Positions 1-12,861 of a DNA stretch of 64,000 bases are shown here, piece after piece. The notes under the pieces are model-generated. The model did no database searches. It worked only from the letters and a program-made list of their open reading frames with translations, and was not told the origin of the DNA. The stretch's first letter is position 1. Each line of letters begins with the position of its first letter. Position numbers and translations under genes: made by a program. The DNA is from Symsagittifera roscoffensis (lineage: Eukaryota; Xenacoelomorpha; Acoela; Convolutidae): contig NC_087070.1 in NCBI RefSeq assembly GCF_963678635.1, positions 13,600,640-13,664,639 on the forward strand, written 5' to 3'.

Positions 1-1074
1 AAACTCGATCCCCAAAACAGATTGCCAAAATTCAGAAAATTATCGAAATTTTGATCGAAAAATTTTCGTTTTTTCCAACTTCTACCGAGTCTCTTCTCAC
101 GCAGTTTCTTTAGTCAAGGTGATCGAACTACGTAGCTACTCCCTATAAAAAATTTTTTTGCTGTTCGGAAAAGCTCGGATATCCAAAAATTTGGGGGTCT
201 ATAGTTTGGTCGAAAATCGATAATTTTCGACGAAATTTGGGTGTTTCTTGGGTCTAATTAGTAGATAAGTAATGTATAATAAGGATAATAACCTATTAGT
301 AGTGGCTAATGAATAGTACTATACCCTCCTTTGCACCAAAATACCTGAATTAAGACCCTTAACTCGGAAACTTGTAATCGATGGAGGGTACAATCGGACC
401 GCGCCAATCGTGCCCCCCACTACTTAAGTTTTGATGAAATAGTACCCGAACGATACCAAAATTGTTTCAACGATACCCAACAGTCGTTGTGGACGTTGTC
501 CCTGATGTCATTGTTGAGTGTGGAACACGTCGGTCAGCTTGCCACTGGCAAAATCACCATTAACGTGCTTAAATACTCGAATTACACTCAAGGGAGGGTA
601 TCCAACCCTTCACCAAAACACACAATCTTTCTATCAGAAATGATATAAATCAATCTGAAACAACAACATCTGAAACAACAACGATCACATCACGTCCGGA
701 AATAACATATAAACTGTCACTTTATGTTTTTTACTATTTTTGGTCTTTTTTGGGTTTTTTACTGTTTTTTGTACTTTTTTAAATTCAAATAAATATGTTT
801 TTGGCTTTTTCTTGGTTATACACCATTTTTGTTTGATTTAACGCTCTCTTTAATTGTTTTTGGTCCCGGGACCTTGGGACAAGCGGGCTCATGACTTCCC
901 ACCCAACCCTTCGGCCCCCGGAATTTAAAACGTTAAATAGTACTAGACGGAGGGTACGCACCTTCCCCCTAGTACAATAACGGTCATCAAGGCCTCTAAC
1001 TCGGGCATACGCCCGGAGCGGAGGGTTCGTCGCTGAAACGTTTGCTGATCATGATGGTCTCGCGCCTTTAACAG

Positions 1075-1092
1075 GCCCACCCAGGAGTGCCA
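1075..1092 (-). promoter_or_regulatory. primer-binding site of the third copy (candidate)
   Basis: It is the counterpart of the sites at 25855-25872 and 27691-27708, with one substitution. It sits 12 bp inside the LTR end at 1105. The complement resembles the 3' end of animal tRNA-Asn. Confidence 0.4.
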
Positions 1093-1104
1093 TAAAAACG
1101 TCTA

Positions 1105-1909
1105 TGTAACATTCGCCCAAATACTACACAGCGACGGAGCGTAGAAAAAGTACCTATTAACGACTGGCAGGCGTCAGTTACCTTAATCCTACTCGCTTTT
1201 CACCGTCTCGACCTTGCCAGTTGATTTTCTGGTCTGTCTAGGGCAAAGTAAAAAGTTACCATTTTCAGGCCATCAGTCAAACGACTTTTGATCAGCTTTC
1301 GTTTACATGCGAACACAACCACATAGCTGAGTCTCGGATCCTCAGACTACGTGATTGTCATTAAAAACACGGCTCGAACAACCTATTTTAATATGTTTTT
1401 GTGTGACAGTTCTATCTTAAATCCATTGGAGATGGATTGACCCTTTCCTCTTTCTAGCTACTCATATTCTAAAATATCAAATAATACCGGTGTTAATTCA
1501 GAGTTTTACGACATCCAAGTAGCTACAAAGTCAGTTTTATATAGTCCCTTCTCATACAACAGTCTCTGGGGGGCCTCCGCTCCCATGTTCTCGAGATAAC
1601 GCTGTTATCTCTCCCAATTTGTGGCACGGGAGGGTTCCGTGGAATATTCCTTCCCCACTGAAGCTTCCTTCTCCACTAATTTCCACTGCTAAGGTTCTTA
1701 TCGTGTGTTATTGCCACGATAAGAGGCTTCGTTTCTCTCGTTCTTTCGTACGACTGTTTCCTGCTATCTCCGTCGTTATTGTGTTTTTTCGTCCTTTTTA
1801 GTCAAAATGGCCGTATTTTTGTATTACTCAGAAATATTGGCCCGTCATTCGAAATTTTAAAAATTCAAATTTTCGGAATATCTAGACCCTCCTTCGCAGT
1901 AATTTTTCG
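1105..1909 (-). repeat. truncated LTR of the third copy
   Basis: It begins on the plus strand with TGTAACATTCGCCC, the same end as the LTRs at 2348 and 25885, and stays alignable until about 1909. About 75 bp of the U3 start is missing and is replaced by unrelated sequence. It is more diverged from the left copy's LTRs than those are from each other, so it belongs to an older insertion or another subfamily. Confidence 0.75.
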
Positions 1910-1917
1910 TGGGTCTA

Positions 1918-2347
1918 GGACAACAAGCCGACGGAACTTCAAGCCGAAGGGACTTCAGGCCGAAAATTAAACTTTACAAGCACCTCAAATCATTGTTTTT
2001 TCATCTGTAAAACGTTGCTTTTCAAAATGTTAGGCTAGTTTAGTCGATAATAAGCGTTTTTCATGACAATGCTTAACTTCTGATCGTCATCTGTTAATAA
2101 CATCAGCCGGTTTTTGAAATGCATAAATTATAAACATGAAAAATGCCTTCAACCGTGTTTTACTTTTCAACTTACCGAAACATCCTTTGGAGGCTTAAAT
2201 TTTATCAAAACGCCAATAACTAGTGAAGAAAGATCATGAAATTCAGAAATTCTTCAAAAAAGTTTTCAAATTAACCTTATTTCATGACTTAATGAGAAAA
2301 TTTTCGGCTTGAAGTCCCTTATTTTACAATTCGGCTTGAAGTCCCGT
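1918..2347. mobile_element. MITE-like element, split by the left giant copy
   Basis: The two ends are inverted repeats built on ACTTCAAGCCGAA; each end carries this motif twice, and the right end has 11 extra bases between the two. The right end is interrupted at 2347 by the left retrotransposon and resumes at 26770-26785, where 15 of 16 bases mirror 1918-1933. Without the insertion the element is about 443 bp. No transposase is encoded, so it would be non-autonomous. No clear target duplication of its own was seen. Confidence 0.65.
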
Positions 2348-3232
2348 TGTAACATTCGCCCAAATACTACACAGCGACGGAGCGTAGAAAAAGTACCTAA
2401 TAACGACTGGCAGGCGTCAGTTACCTTAATCCTACTCGCTTTTCACCGTCTCGACCTTGCCAGTTGATTTTCTGGTCTGTCTAGGGCAAAGTAAAAAGTT
2501 ACCATTTTCAGGCCATCAGTCAAACGACTTTTGATCAGCTTTCGTTTACATGCGAACACAACCATATAGCTGAGTCTCGGATCCTCGGACTACGTGATTG
2601 TCATTAAAAACACGGCTCGAACAACCTATTTTAATATGTTTTTGTGTGACAGTTCTATATTAAATCCATTGGAGATGGATTGACCCTTTCCTCTCTCTAG
2701 CTACTCATATTCTGAAATAACAAACAATAACGGTGTTAATTAAGAGATCTATGACATTCCAGTAGCTATAAAGTTAGTTCTATATAGTCCCTTCACATAA
2801 ACAGTCTCTGGGGGACCACGCCTCGGCTCCCGTAATATTCCTGAGATAACGCTCTTATCTCTTCCAATTTGTGTCCCGGGAGGGTTCCGTGGTGTATTTC
2901 TTTGCCCACTGAAGCCTCCTTCTCCACCAATACCTGTTGACAAGTGTCTTATCGTGCGTTGTTGCCACGATAAGAGGCTTCGTACTTTTCGTCTCTGGTA
3001 CGACTGTTTTTCACAATATCTGTCGTTGTTCTTTTATTTCGTCACTTTTGCATTCAAAATGGCCGTTTTTCGTATTTCTGAGAAATATTCTTCTTCCAAT
3101 CGAAATTTTAAAAATAAAAATTCTAGAATATTCCGACCCTCCTTCGCAATGCTTTTTCGTCAATAAGGCCTATAGTCGTTCTTTTTTACGTCGCCGGAAG
3201 GTTGTGCTGTGCCAGTCTGGCAGAATGGCACA
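2348..3232 (-). repeat. 3' LTR of the left copy
   Basis: It is 885 bp. In sense orientation it starts TGTGCCATTCTGCC and ends GGGCGAATGTTACA, giving the standard TG...CA ends. It is a direct repeat of 25885-26769. A purine-rich tract immediately precedes it in sense orientation. The small ORFs on either strand within it are not conserved and look like chance frames. Confidence 0.9.
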
Positions 3233-3247
3233 TACTCCCCGGACAGT
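3233..3247 (-). promoter_or_regulatory. polypurine tract of the left copy
   Basis: The sense sequence is ACTGTCCGGGGAGTA, directly before the TGTGCC start of the 3' LTR. It is the expected plus-strand primer for reverse transcription. The same core, TGTCCGGGGAG, occurs several times inside the pol frame. Confidence 0.65.
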
Positions 3248-3980
3248 CCCCATCAATGTCCCTTTTGATCGCATAACACCGGGTTATCGTCAAGTAGTTA
3301 TCCAGTTTTCTGTAATCAATCTTACAAATCGCATAAGAAAATGAAATTTATCTACCCCACCTCAACTCACTACGTTTTCACAAATTGCATCGTACTACAT
3401 TTCACTGCCTTTCAACATTTTCACAAAATTTGCACCATGAGGAGTGTCCTAGATAAAACTTCTTTTCTGACTACTTACGTCGTCTTGCCATAAAACTTCT
3501 TTTCGCTCTTTGTGATTAAAAAGTGGGACGTGGCACGGCCACGCACCCGTTAAAATTAACTTAACATTACTCAACAAGTATAATCAGTCATTTATGCGGT
3601 CCTTTCAATATTAAAACTAAGAAACTCTGTGGCTAGGAAAGTTACTGAGTTACCCACCCTTCTCGAGCGAGTTTACTCAAACTTACCATGTCGCCACACA
3701 GTGAATTTGTGTCTTACACAGGTTAAAAACTTCAGTCGTGAATAAATAGCTAAATATACTCACCTAGGTTCCTCATATACATACATAAATAGCCATAACT
3801 AAAATCAAGAATTTCAACAATTTTAACAATTGCAACATTTTCAAAGTCTGGTTTGACCAAACTAAATCAAAACAGAAAGTTTCACAAGTTCAATAATCAA
3901 AACTTGGTTGATTTGTTCTAGTTTTAACACACAAGGACAATCAAGTTTTTTCTCCTTCTCTTCCTTTCTTGCTCACGTCT
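3248..3980 (-). other. 3' untranslated region of the left copy
   Basis: About 730 bp lie between the second ORF and the polypurine tract, and match 51961-52661 of the right copy. No conserved reading frame was seen. The stretch is AT-rich. Confidence 0.6.
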
Positions 3981-5291
3981 TCACTTGTCCTCTTCATTCA
4001 TCATCTTCATTCCATCCTGATGTTCAGCGTCACTGTCTTCCAGAACTTTCTCCAGCATGTCCATAGAGTTGCGGGCCGTGCCCCAACTCTCCTGTTCCAA
4101 CAGCCTCGGTTTGCAACAAGGTAGCAAGTCCACATTCACCTTCTGCTCCCGGTTCCTGCAAAAGCTGTTGTGAAGACATAGGCTCACGTTTCGTTCTAGG
4201 TCAGCTCTTAAGACCTCTTTCTTCACATCTTCAGTAACACAAGGCGCTCCAGCTACCCGCTTCACCGCTGTGGTGACCGCGTTTCTGTGCGTCAAGAATA
4301 CTCTCTTATAGGCTCCTGGTCCTATATCTAGCTGGAAAGATTGATAGGCTTCCGTGTTCCTCGACATGTGACGCTTCGCGCGCTCATACATCCATGATGT
4401 CATCACTGCACGGAACCAAGGCATCAATCTTTGCCTTGACCATATTCTTTCAATGGCTTTAGGTATTCTCAGAACCTTGCAGGTGGTTCTAAAAAGATCC
4501 AATTGACGACTCATCTTCACGTTGCACAGCTGCTCAGGAGTCGGCACGGCCGTCTCCTGCTCATATGTGTCCGCGTTAGCCTCCAGCCATCTCCCTGCCA
4601 GCATGGCACTAACCACCACGATTGACACCTGTTGATTCTGATCGGGCAACCCCGTAGAGTACAACTCCTCCACGTCCCATACTAGCATCAGATTCCCGCG
4701 TTTGGGGTACCACAACGTCTGCGCCAAGCAGTGGCAAGGATACTCCCCATGGGTTCTCACTATGTTCCTTCGGATCCGATACCCTGAGGCTCCCAGCAAC
4801 GGTTCCACCTCCATCAGAATTCTGTGTAAGTCGTCTTGTTCTTCTATTGTGGGGAATTCAGTGGGTAAGACTCCACTCGCTTTCTGTTTCTGGAACTCAC
4901 TCACATTGCCTTCACTCAATCTCAGAAACTCTTCACCCACCACATCTTGCAACTCGCCTTCAGATCTCTTCGGGACTGCCCGAAAGATCTTTGCCAACAA
5001 ATCATGTGACCTCTCCGACATCCTGGCCAACCTCACGCACTTTGGCACAGAGAAAAGTTGATCAATCAACACCTGCTGTGTCCTCGCATCCATCACCACC
5101 ATGTGTGTAGGATATCTACTACTGCAATATGGTGCGGAGCTTGAACCCACCAGATACTTTGAACCAGTCGGTTTATGATAGGCCTCACTATCTTTCAGAT
5201 TCATCTCGTTCTCCAGAGCTTCTCTCCAGCCTCCGATCTTCTGCTCTGTCTGCAATGCTCCAGGGAATATTTCCACGCTGAGGGACGTCAC
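3981..5291 (-). pseudogene. second ORF, C-terminal segment (left copy)
   Basis: This 436-codon segment is the carboxyl end of the second giant frame. It corresponds to the last part of 49654-51960 in the right copy, where it continues directly from the preceding segment. In the left copy a one-base deletion near 5320 splits it off, so its first Met is not a real start. I do not recognise a family. The protein is mostly helical-looking, has a Cys-rich stretch near the C-terminus (CLHNSFCRN, LLPCC) and ends in an acidic tail. Conservation between two independently inserted copies suggests that it was once functional. Confidence 0.6.
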
Positions 5292-8059
5292 TAGCTCATG
5301 AGCACGCTCCAGGCGCTCAGCGATTCAATCGAACTCGTCATGCTGCAAAATCCCAAGGCTGTGATCAAATTTACGTCCGTCACCCCGTGACAGTCCGCGA
5401 CCAACTCCATACCAATTTTATCCGATATGCTCAGTCTTCCGTACAATCGTGCCAGTTGTCGATGCTGCTCGCTCAGCGTAATCAGGCAGTGTCCCAAGTT
5501 GCAAACATGCCCTTCTATCCTACTTTGTTGAGCCAAGCATGTGCCTTGCTTCAACCAATCGCTCGATGGACTTTCCTCAGACAGCTCCGTGGATGGATTG
5601 CTCTTCCGCTTCGTCGACTTCATGGCCAGCAGATGGTGTATCATGGCCAGATCATGTAAACTCGCATCATCATCTAGGTCTAACGTAATATCCGCCGTCA
5701 TGTCCCAGATTAAACCGGCATTAGGATGAGGGCACCAAGAAGGCTTCATGAGTTCCCACATCGTCACTAGACTGGTTTTCAAGGTACCGTCCCAAGAACC
5801 AAAATCAAAACTCACTTGCCCCTTTAGCTCGGGAACCGAAGGTTCGACCACTCGTTCTTCCAAAATAATTCCCAGCTTGGGTTGTTCCACCATCAGCATT
5901 CCAGTTTCTTTAATACGTTCAACCCAGAAATTGAGTACTATGACTTGCTCATAGTCGAAATACGCTTCCCTGGCTTCTTCATTCACGAAGGGATTATACG
6001 CCATCCCCGGTATGCCAGACACATATTGAAATGACTTCAGTCTCCCTAGTGTTGCAAACTCTTTTTGTCCTCTGACCGCTTCAATCAACTCCCGGCTCAC
6101 TTTCAATTCTTTGTTGGAATATCTTCTCACCTCTTCCAACTTGCGATAGCTTTCCATGTCATTCGACTCCTTGCTTGGCACAGTCAATGGCATGTCCTGA
6201 TATAGTTCCAGGAGTGCCCTAAGGAAGTTCCTTTCACAATCAACTCCCTTTTGCCGAATGATCTTTATGCATTCTCCCAAAACAGGAGTGGGTATACGAT
6301 CCACCACAAACCTGACAAAGCAAAGGGCATCCTTACGCTTAGCCCATGCTATCGCGGAATCGTCTTTCGAAATCAACGCTCGCAGAGCTTCCATCAACTC
6401 CAGTTCCTGTTCCCGTGATTTCGAATCATTACTGGCTTCATACTCCGCTCTCTTGATGCTCATCAAGCACCAAGCCAACCGTACTTGCAGATCAGTTCTC
6501 ACGCAAGGATGAGCCAGGTATGCCGCCACTGTAGCAGGTGCATGCATCGTCTCGTCGAAGTATCTCTGGAGGGCCGCCCTCCAGGAGATTTCTAGTAATT
6601 TTTCCAATCCGACTTCATTCGCTTCAGATGACATTACCCTGCCGTATTCTTTTCGATTTAAGTTTGAATTCTCCGTGAGCTCTTTCAGATATTCCTGCAT
6701 GGCTCGCTTCTCGCTCCAAGCCATCAGGTGCCCTCTCGCGGAGTTTCTCGCTTTCAACATTTCCACATAACCTCCTGCTGGATCTCCCATGTGGACTGAT
6801 TCTGGCACAGTAACTCGACTGTACTCGACCACGTCGAGTTGTCCTTCCAGATTCAATTTGGCTATGTTGGTCCGCGAGGGCCTGTAATCTTCAAGTCCTC
6901 CAGATCCACATTGACTGATGATCTCCATCTCTAATTTAGTGTCTGCCAGGGCTCGTGCAGTTTTCTTTGATCTTACGGCAGTCGTGGTCAGACCTGCCAA
7001 GAGCATAGGGGGTATCAGATTCTCCTTTTCTCCCCCTGTCAGCGTTGCACTATCTCCTTGTCCGCTCTCGCCTGAGCGACCTGCGCTCGTTAAAGAGGTC
7101 ACCACTGCGCTGGCTCTCGACTTCACCACTCTCGGGTTCATGGCTCGACTTCCTGTCTTCCCTTTTAGTCGCTTCAGCCCCTTCCTGGCTCGTCTAACAA
7201 GTAATTTCTTTGCAACCTGCTGATCATCGGCACTGTCTTCTGTTACTGACTCGGTCAGAACATCCGACTCCATGGAGTTCACTATTTTCTCCAGGACCTC
7301 ACGCATGATGGGTTGGTTCAACCCCACCTTCATTATGGACTGCGTCCCATATCGCCTTATCACGTCCCATGATCTTTCCATGAAATTCACTCGGCTCCAG
7401 GTTGTCCCTGTCTTGCCTTCTAGCTCACTCTGATATCTCTCCCATTCCTCTTCCGGCAACGTGCTCAGGAAGGATACCCTCATTGATTCTTCGATTTTTC
7501 TCCTCCTTGGTGACTCATGGAGCAATCTCTGCGGACCCCTGCTTTGGCACTCTCTCGCCTGGCTTATTGGGTCTATCGGGGATAAGTCGGCCGACGCCTC
7601 CTTTGTAGGGGACATGAAAGACGATGGCGTCATTAGCAATAGACTCCCATCGACTTCCCCATCGTCGTCTTCACTAAACCGGTATTCTAGCAAGTCTCTC
7701 TCTAACGCTCCCAGATCCGTCTCACCCGGTTTCCTCGTCTTTCCCTCGGTATCGTTGTCGTCATGATCCATCAAATCATCATCACCTGCATCAGGTTTCG
7801 GCCTGGGTCCTGAAGGTCCTTGTCGTGAGTCAGTGCCCGAGTCCGGCCGAGCCGGGACGGTCATGTCTCCTGCATGATAAAACAACACATCATTCACCAG
7901 GAATTCTACAGATTCCTCGCCATATGGTGCTAGGTCCTCTATCGTTATATATGAGCCCCCTCTGCTCTCCTTTGCCACTTCCATCATCACTACCTTCACT
8001 TCTCCTGACCACTTCAGTCTTGATAAGTCATCCGTGGGAGAATACACTTCGTTCCACAT
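5291..8059 (-). pseudogene. second ORF, large central segment (left copy)
   Basis: This 922-codon segment is of unknown function. Residues 60-180 are acidic and of low complexity. Residues 280-340 are rich in Lys and Arg (KKLLVRRARKGLKRLKGK), resembling a nucleic-acid-binding or nuclear-localisation patch. The rest looks globular. Upstream, the frame is continuous with 8129-8821 apart from a nonsense codon, so Met at 8059 is unlikely to be the true start. It ends by frameshift where the right copy reads on. Its counterpart is 47839-49617 plus the start of 49654-51960. Confidence 0.6.
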
Positions 8060-8128
8060 TTCGGCCGAGACCTCTGGTCTCCTGGAAGGTAGTGCCGTGA
8101 TCTTCTTCCTACTCCAAGCATCAGGAAA

Positions 8129-8821
8129 TCAGAAGTCGAATGTGTGCGCGGCTGCCACATTCCAGCCGATGAAGCGCGGCTCCATCCCTTCACTCCACTT
8201 CAACATTCTCTTTTCTGCATCACGAGCTGCTCCGATGCGAGGGACAATGATGGGAGATGTGACTCCCAACAACATCCTCCTTATCGGTGGATATCGAGGG
8301 CACTGGTCCGGCAGCGGCCTGGACCCAGATAGCCACGCTTGCTGGTTCTCTTTGGCGTGTGCATAGGCCTCTGGTAAGAGTGGCACTCCCATAGCCGCTC
8401 CCGTATCCTTTACTACTGGTCTTAAGTTCCAAAGCTTCGGGTTGAACTGGATATGAGAAAGTTCCTCACGGCCCATTCGGCATTTGAAGTGGTTGTTGAA
8501 ATCCATCAACATCCAACCTGGCTCCGCTATTCTTCTGAACAGCCTATCGTCACTGGCCAGCCCTCTCAACTCACTCTGTTCTACCCAGTTCAGCACGGAA
8601 CAGTCCACGACTGAGACCAGGTTGACGTACAACACCGAATTCCTGTACGCCTTAACTTGTACATCCGGGAACGCAAAAGACATCACCGGTCCATACACCA
8701 CTGTGACGAATTCCCTCAGTCCGTGGACCAGAGCCAACGGATCAATCCGCATCATGACAGCTAAGTCCGTCAGTAAGGGCATGCCACAATACTGCTTACT
8801 CTCGCCCGCATTCTTCGCCAC
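8129..8821 (-). pseudogene. second ORF, segment after the AGSND domain (left copy)
   Basis: This 230-codon segment lies between two nonsense codons in one continuous frame. It contains DFNNHFK followed by LSHIQFNPKLW, which could be the far end of the hydrolase-like domain whose AGSND motif lies in 9844-11400; that link is inference. Its right-copy counterparts are 47135-47527 and 47531-47941, where it is broken differently. Right-copy sequence lacks the stop at 8129, so the frame originally ran on into 5291-8059. Confidence 0.55.
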
Positions 8822-8830
8822 CTTATCTTC

Positions 8831-9859
8831 TCACGTGACGCTTCTGTTCTGTTGTAAGAGGTATTGAAGCAGGAGAGTCCTCCAGTCTTTCATCTTCTTG
8901 AGCGAGGCGGTTTCCAACTGTGCATTGAACTCACGACTCGGTCCCTGTAGTTGTTCAGGGTGACGTAACAGCACAAGCAAATCACCCAGTCGACCGTAGG
9001 TCATAGCAATCAGAGTCAGGAGTCCATCCAATCTCAAATCGGCTAACGCTTGGGTGAAGAGATTCGCCGGCCCCTTCACGAAATTTTCGTGACCAAATGT
9101 CACGTACAAGGCTAATACCAGGCCAATCGATAACTTCCTGATGTCTCTGACAAAACTCGCAATCAAGTTCCGGGATGCCCTAGGATAGCACGTCGATAGG
9201 AAGGATGGCGTCCATCCCACTCCCATTCCTCCCAAGATAGCATCCGATCGTTCGTACTGTGCCCTCGTGGCTAGCACGTCAGCTTGGAACTTGTCCAGTG
9301 ATATCGTGTTTACGTCCTGCATTAGTTTCAACATCATGCCCCCAGTTAACTCCCGGGCATCAAACAGGTTTTTCAGGTACACGTGTATCTCCTTTATCAC
9401 TGCCGGCGCGTGCTCGAGCGCGTCCTCACCCAAGATGCACAGCCTTGGTGCCAAGTACAACCATATGTTGTTGTGCGGCTTCGTGCGCAAAGCCATTGCC
9501 ATGAGATCTTCTTCGGCTGCTGTCATGTTCTTCCTGACTGTCATGCCCTGCTCATTCTCGGCCTGATCCATCTGTCTGAACCAGAGACCATCAGCCACCT
9601 GTTGTACTAACAGATGATCGTCATCCACCCCTGGTCTTAGTTTCAGCAATCTGGCAAAGTTGGACAGCTCCGACCCCAGAACTTCATCTAGCACCAACCG
9701 AGTTGTGCTACAATCTCTGAACCCCTGTATGGCATTCGAAATGTCAGCCCAAACGGCGGGAAGCTCAGATCGGGACGGGTAGTAATTGTCCGGGTCCACT
9801 ACTCTGTTCGGGGCAGGAATTATCACATTGAACCTCCCCTCTGCTATTGTTGTGGCCAT
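8831..9859 (-). pseudogene. second ORF, helical segment (left copy)
   Basis: This 342-codon segment is of unknown function. It follows the AGSND-containing segment and is split from it by a one-base deletion near 9885; the right copy reads through (44838-47186). It is dominated by amphipathic helices and lacks a recognised catalytic motif. It ends at a TGA just after LLQQNRSVT; the same frame continues as 8129-8821. Confidence 0.55.
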
Positions 9860-11400
9860 TGTGTATACAAATTGAAGGGGTTCTGGTAATGCAGCGTCCC
9901 TGGTGACAATACAAAGATCACCTTCACCACGTTTTGGGTGAAGCGTTGTTTTGCTGCTGCCTCTACCTCAGCCATCGCCGAGAGCAGTGTCATTATCGCC
10001 TCCCCTATAACCTCGTTACTCGGGATCGACCCATCCGTCAGGCGTGACGATAAGCCCCTGCTTTGCAGATGATCATTTGAGCCTGCAACCACTATTACCT
10101 GCGGCTCCATACTGACCACCCTTCGCACACTTATCATCATGCCGATTGCTTGTCCCCAGTCCAATTTAGGTGCCGTCAAAAAGATCACGTCGGGCCAAAA
10201 GAGAGAACGGGGAGTATAGAGATAATCGGAACTGGCCACGTTCAGATACTTCGCAGCTTTCATCTCTAAGGGATCGTAAGCAGCGAACAGGCCATCACCT
10301 ATTGGGGCCTTCCGTTTCCCATATCTATGTTCATCTCCCTCTACCGTATTCGTTCGGGGGTAGTCCCTTGAATATTCGCCAGGCGTCTGACCGGGTGGTT
10401 TAGCGAACTGCCTGTACATCTTATGATGCTTGTTATTGGGCTTATTTTCTGCCTGAAACTTGCCCCTTCGAGCAGGTGGCGTCGATTCCCGGGCTCTCTG
10501 TCGAACGTCCGTAAGGGACCGCGTGTTCAAGGGTCCAAAGGTATTGTCCTGAGGCAACCCGTTCAAGTCTGCATGTCGGAGCGTAGTCGCAGAGCTGAAC
10601 TGCTCCTGCTCTGCTAGCAGCCAATCCACGCCTGGTATCCGATAAAATCGCGACACCGTGGGACTTTCTCCGCCAATCATTCTTATCGCGTCCTCCCGAC
10701 ACGTCAGGGTATTCATGTTCAGCTTCGTGGACATGTCCGTCTTATACTGTCCCCAATGACTAGGGTCTGATCGATTCCAAAGCAGCAGGCTGCCTGGTTC
10801 AACTCCTTCCGCAGGCACGGCGCTCGTAGACGATCCTGCGGCTGGAGCAGGGTTTGCCGTGGAGGGCGGATCGTTCCTCCTAGACACGGTCTGGGAGTTA
10901 TTTCTGTTCTGAACCACTGATCTGTCGAGTCGGCTTTCAAGCGGTTGTGTTCTGGGAGGAGGAGCAGTCCCTAGCCATTCTCTCACGTTTGAGCTCGGAG
11001 CGGTGGGTGCGGCTACAACCGTCTCCATTGCCAAGGGCCCTAGGCGGTTGACGAGGGATTCGGGCACGCTTGCCCTTATTCTACTTCCTCCGGTCGTTGA
11101 ACTGGTCCGAGCCATAGAACTGATCGCCCTCGACTCCTGCTCCATTTCTCTCAATTGCGTCTGAAATATATCATTCATCCAGTGTCTCCCTCGTTGGGTG
11201 TTGAAATGTATCCCATCTTTGGTAAGCGCAACATGATCAATCATGCGCAGCGTGTTTTCGATATCCAGAAGTCGCAACTCGCCAGGTTTGTTTCTCACCA
11301 GATTACGGATCATTTCATTCCACCGTGTCACGTTGCCGTTCATGAAATCTGCCACTGTGGTGCCCATCAGCGAGTTTTGTGGTATCGTGCACAGCACCAC
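9844..11400 (-). pseudogene. second ORF, SGNH C-terminal half plus AGSND domain (left copy)
   Basis: The first 90 residues hold the last SGNH block, DGIHFN, with the Asp and His expected for the catalytic triad. A Ser/Thr/Pro/Arg-rich linker follows. From about residue 360 an alpha/beta-looking region contains VIVVAGSNDHLQSRG, resembling an SGNH block III. It continues the frame of 11455-12861 past a nonsense codon. It ends by frameshift near 9885. Confidence 0.6.
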
Positions 11401-11454
11401 AAACCTGGGCCTGTACTTCTCCTTCAGTTCATTCAGGAGGCATACCAGCAGAGG

Positions 11455-12861
11455 CTACCACTTGCACTCGGGGGTCACTGGGGCTCTCGAGACGTCATTA
11501 GTTCCTAGCATTATCACCAGCGTATCCAGGTGATCCTCGCTTTGGAATTCCATCATCTTGATGACCTGAGCCACTGAAGCCCCTCCAAAGGACAAGGTGG
11601 TTGTCTGACCATAGACGAAGATCTCATTCAGATCCCTCACCAAACTGTCTTCTATGATCAGGTGGCGACTCCCTGGGGGAATCACTTGGTCGCTCGTAGC
11701 GGGGTTCCAGCTCATGTCATTCAGGCAAGCTCGAGGATGCTCCGCAGCTACTTGCGTGAACTGGTGCCGTGTCATCAGATTCTTCCTGATATCTACCACG
11801 CACGACTTCTGATAGGTTCTGCCATGCGCAGTCCCCGAGGGCACCATCGTGTGGGGTGCTCGCTCCGAGCTATTTGATGACTGATCACGACGCTGGGAAG
11901 GAACGATCCTACCCAATGTCCGTCCAGTGGTTCGGTTGATCTCCTCCATTGTCGCTCTGGCCACTTGGTTGAACGATTCTTGGAACTGAGGGGCGAGGTA
12001 AGTGTCAGAAGGGTCTGGTATTGTGAACCTTTGACTAGAAGCAGACAGTCGTGTCTGCTGAGGAGCCTCGGGCTCTCTCGATGCACGCAAATCCAGAACC
12101 TCGGTCCCTCTCGATACACACAGCTCCTGAGCTGTTGTCCCGGGGCGTGTGTCGTTGGATCCCTCCGAGGATCTCATGCTCGCCAGAACTTCCGGTGACA
12201 CTTGGCTCACCTTCGCCATATACAGCTCCTTCAGGTGTTTGATTTCATCCTCCTTATAAGCCACCTGAAGATCTTCGTATTTCTTCTTCCATTCGTCTCT
12301 TTCTCGAGCTATTGCCCTATACTCCTGGAGTTTGGCACACAGCTCGCTCTGATCTTTCTTCTTCTTTTCCAGCGTCTCGATCGTCTCCGACGTCTGGATC
12401 TCTATCTCACTCACCCTCACTTTCTTCAAAGGAGGAGCAGCTGTTGGAGAGTCGACCGAGTGTGACGGGCCTGGCCCATCACGTTGTCTCTTCGCTCCGA
12501 TGAGTGGCTGCGCCGGTTGGACTGGTAAGGGCATCTCACCTAGCCGGTGGTCCCTCTGCTCACCTAGTCCTGGCTCACGAGCCAGGTCGTGGCCAGACAT
12601 TTCTCCACGCCTCCATCTCATCAGTCGGTTTCGGCCCCTCTCGGCGGTCCCGGACTCACCGAAGGCCAACATCAACACGACTTCCGTAGGGCAATTCCCT
12701 CGACCCTCTCGTCCTAGTGCATTAAGGAGCGCGACCACAAACATCGCCAACCCCGGGTCTTCTCGTGTGAAATCACAATCGATCAGCCGCAGATAGATCT
12801 CGTCTAGAGTCGCTCCTAGACTCGCTGAGAGAAATTCCATGAGTTTGTTCGTGTCACCCAT
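11455..12861 (-). pseudogene. second ORF, N-terminus with coiled coil and SGNH hydrolase start (left copy)
   Basis: This 468-codon segment starts at the ATG that is conserved in both copies. A helical N-terminus is followed by a Pro-rich linker, a coiled coil at about residues 160-220 (KKKKDQSELCAKLQEYRA), a polar linker, and the start of an SGNH/GDSL hydrolase fold. The catalytic Ser is in IIEDSLVRDL, where the usual GDS Gly is Glu in this copy only. Block III is MLGTNDVS. A nonsense codon after VTPECKW stops it; the frame continues as 9844-11400. The predicted role is ester or acyl hydrolysis, substrate unknown. Confidence 0.72.

Larger units (their letters stand above)
1..1909 (-). mobile_element. 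third partial copy of the giant element (leader and 5' LTR)
   Basis: Positions 1-1104 closely match 24757-25884, the leader next to the left copy's 5' LTR. Positions 1105-1909 match the LTR, in the same orientation as the left copy. The body of this copy lies before the window start. Its LTR stops short of the expected TGTGCC end, where a MITE-like repeat begins. The three ORFs of 60-63 codons across the LTR are chance frames. Confidence 0.8.

Noticed and set aside
1619-3344. ORFs of 60-135 codons across the LTRs, repeated at 26286-27008
   Set aside because: They are repeated only because the LTRs are repeated, and their lengths and frames differ between copies.
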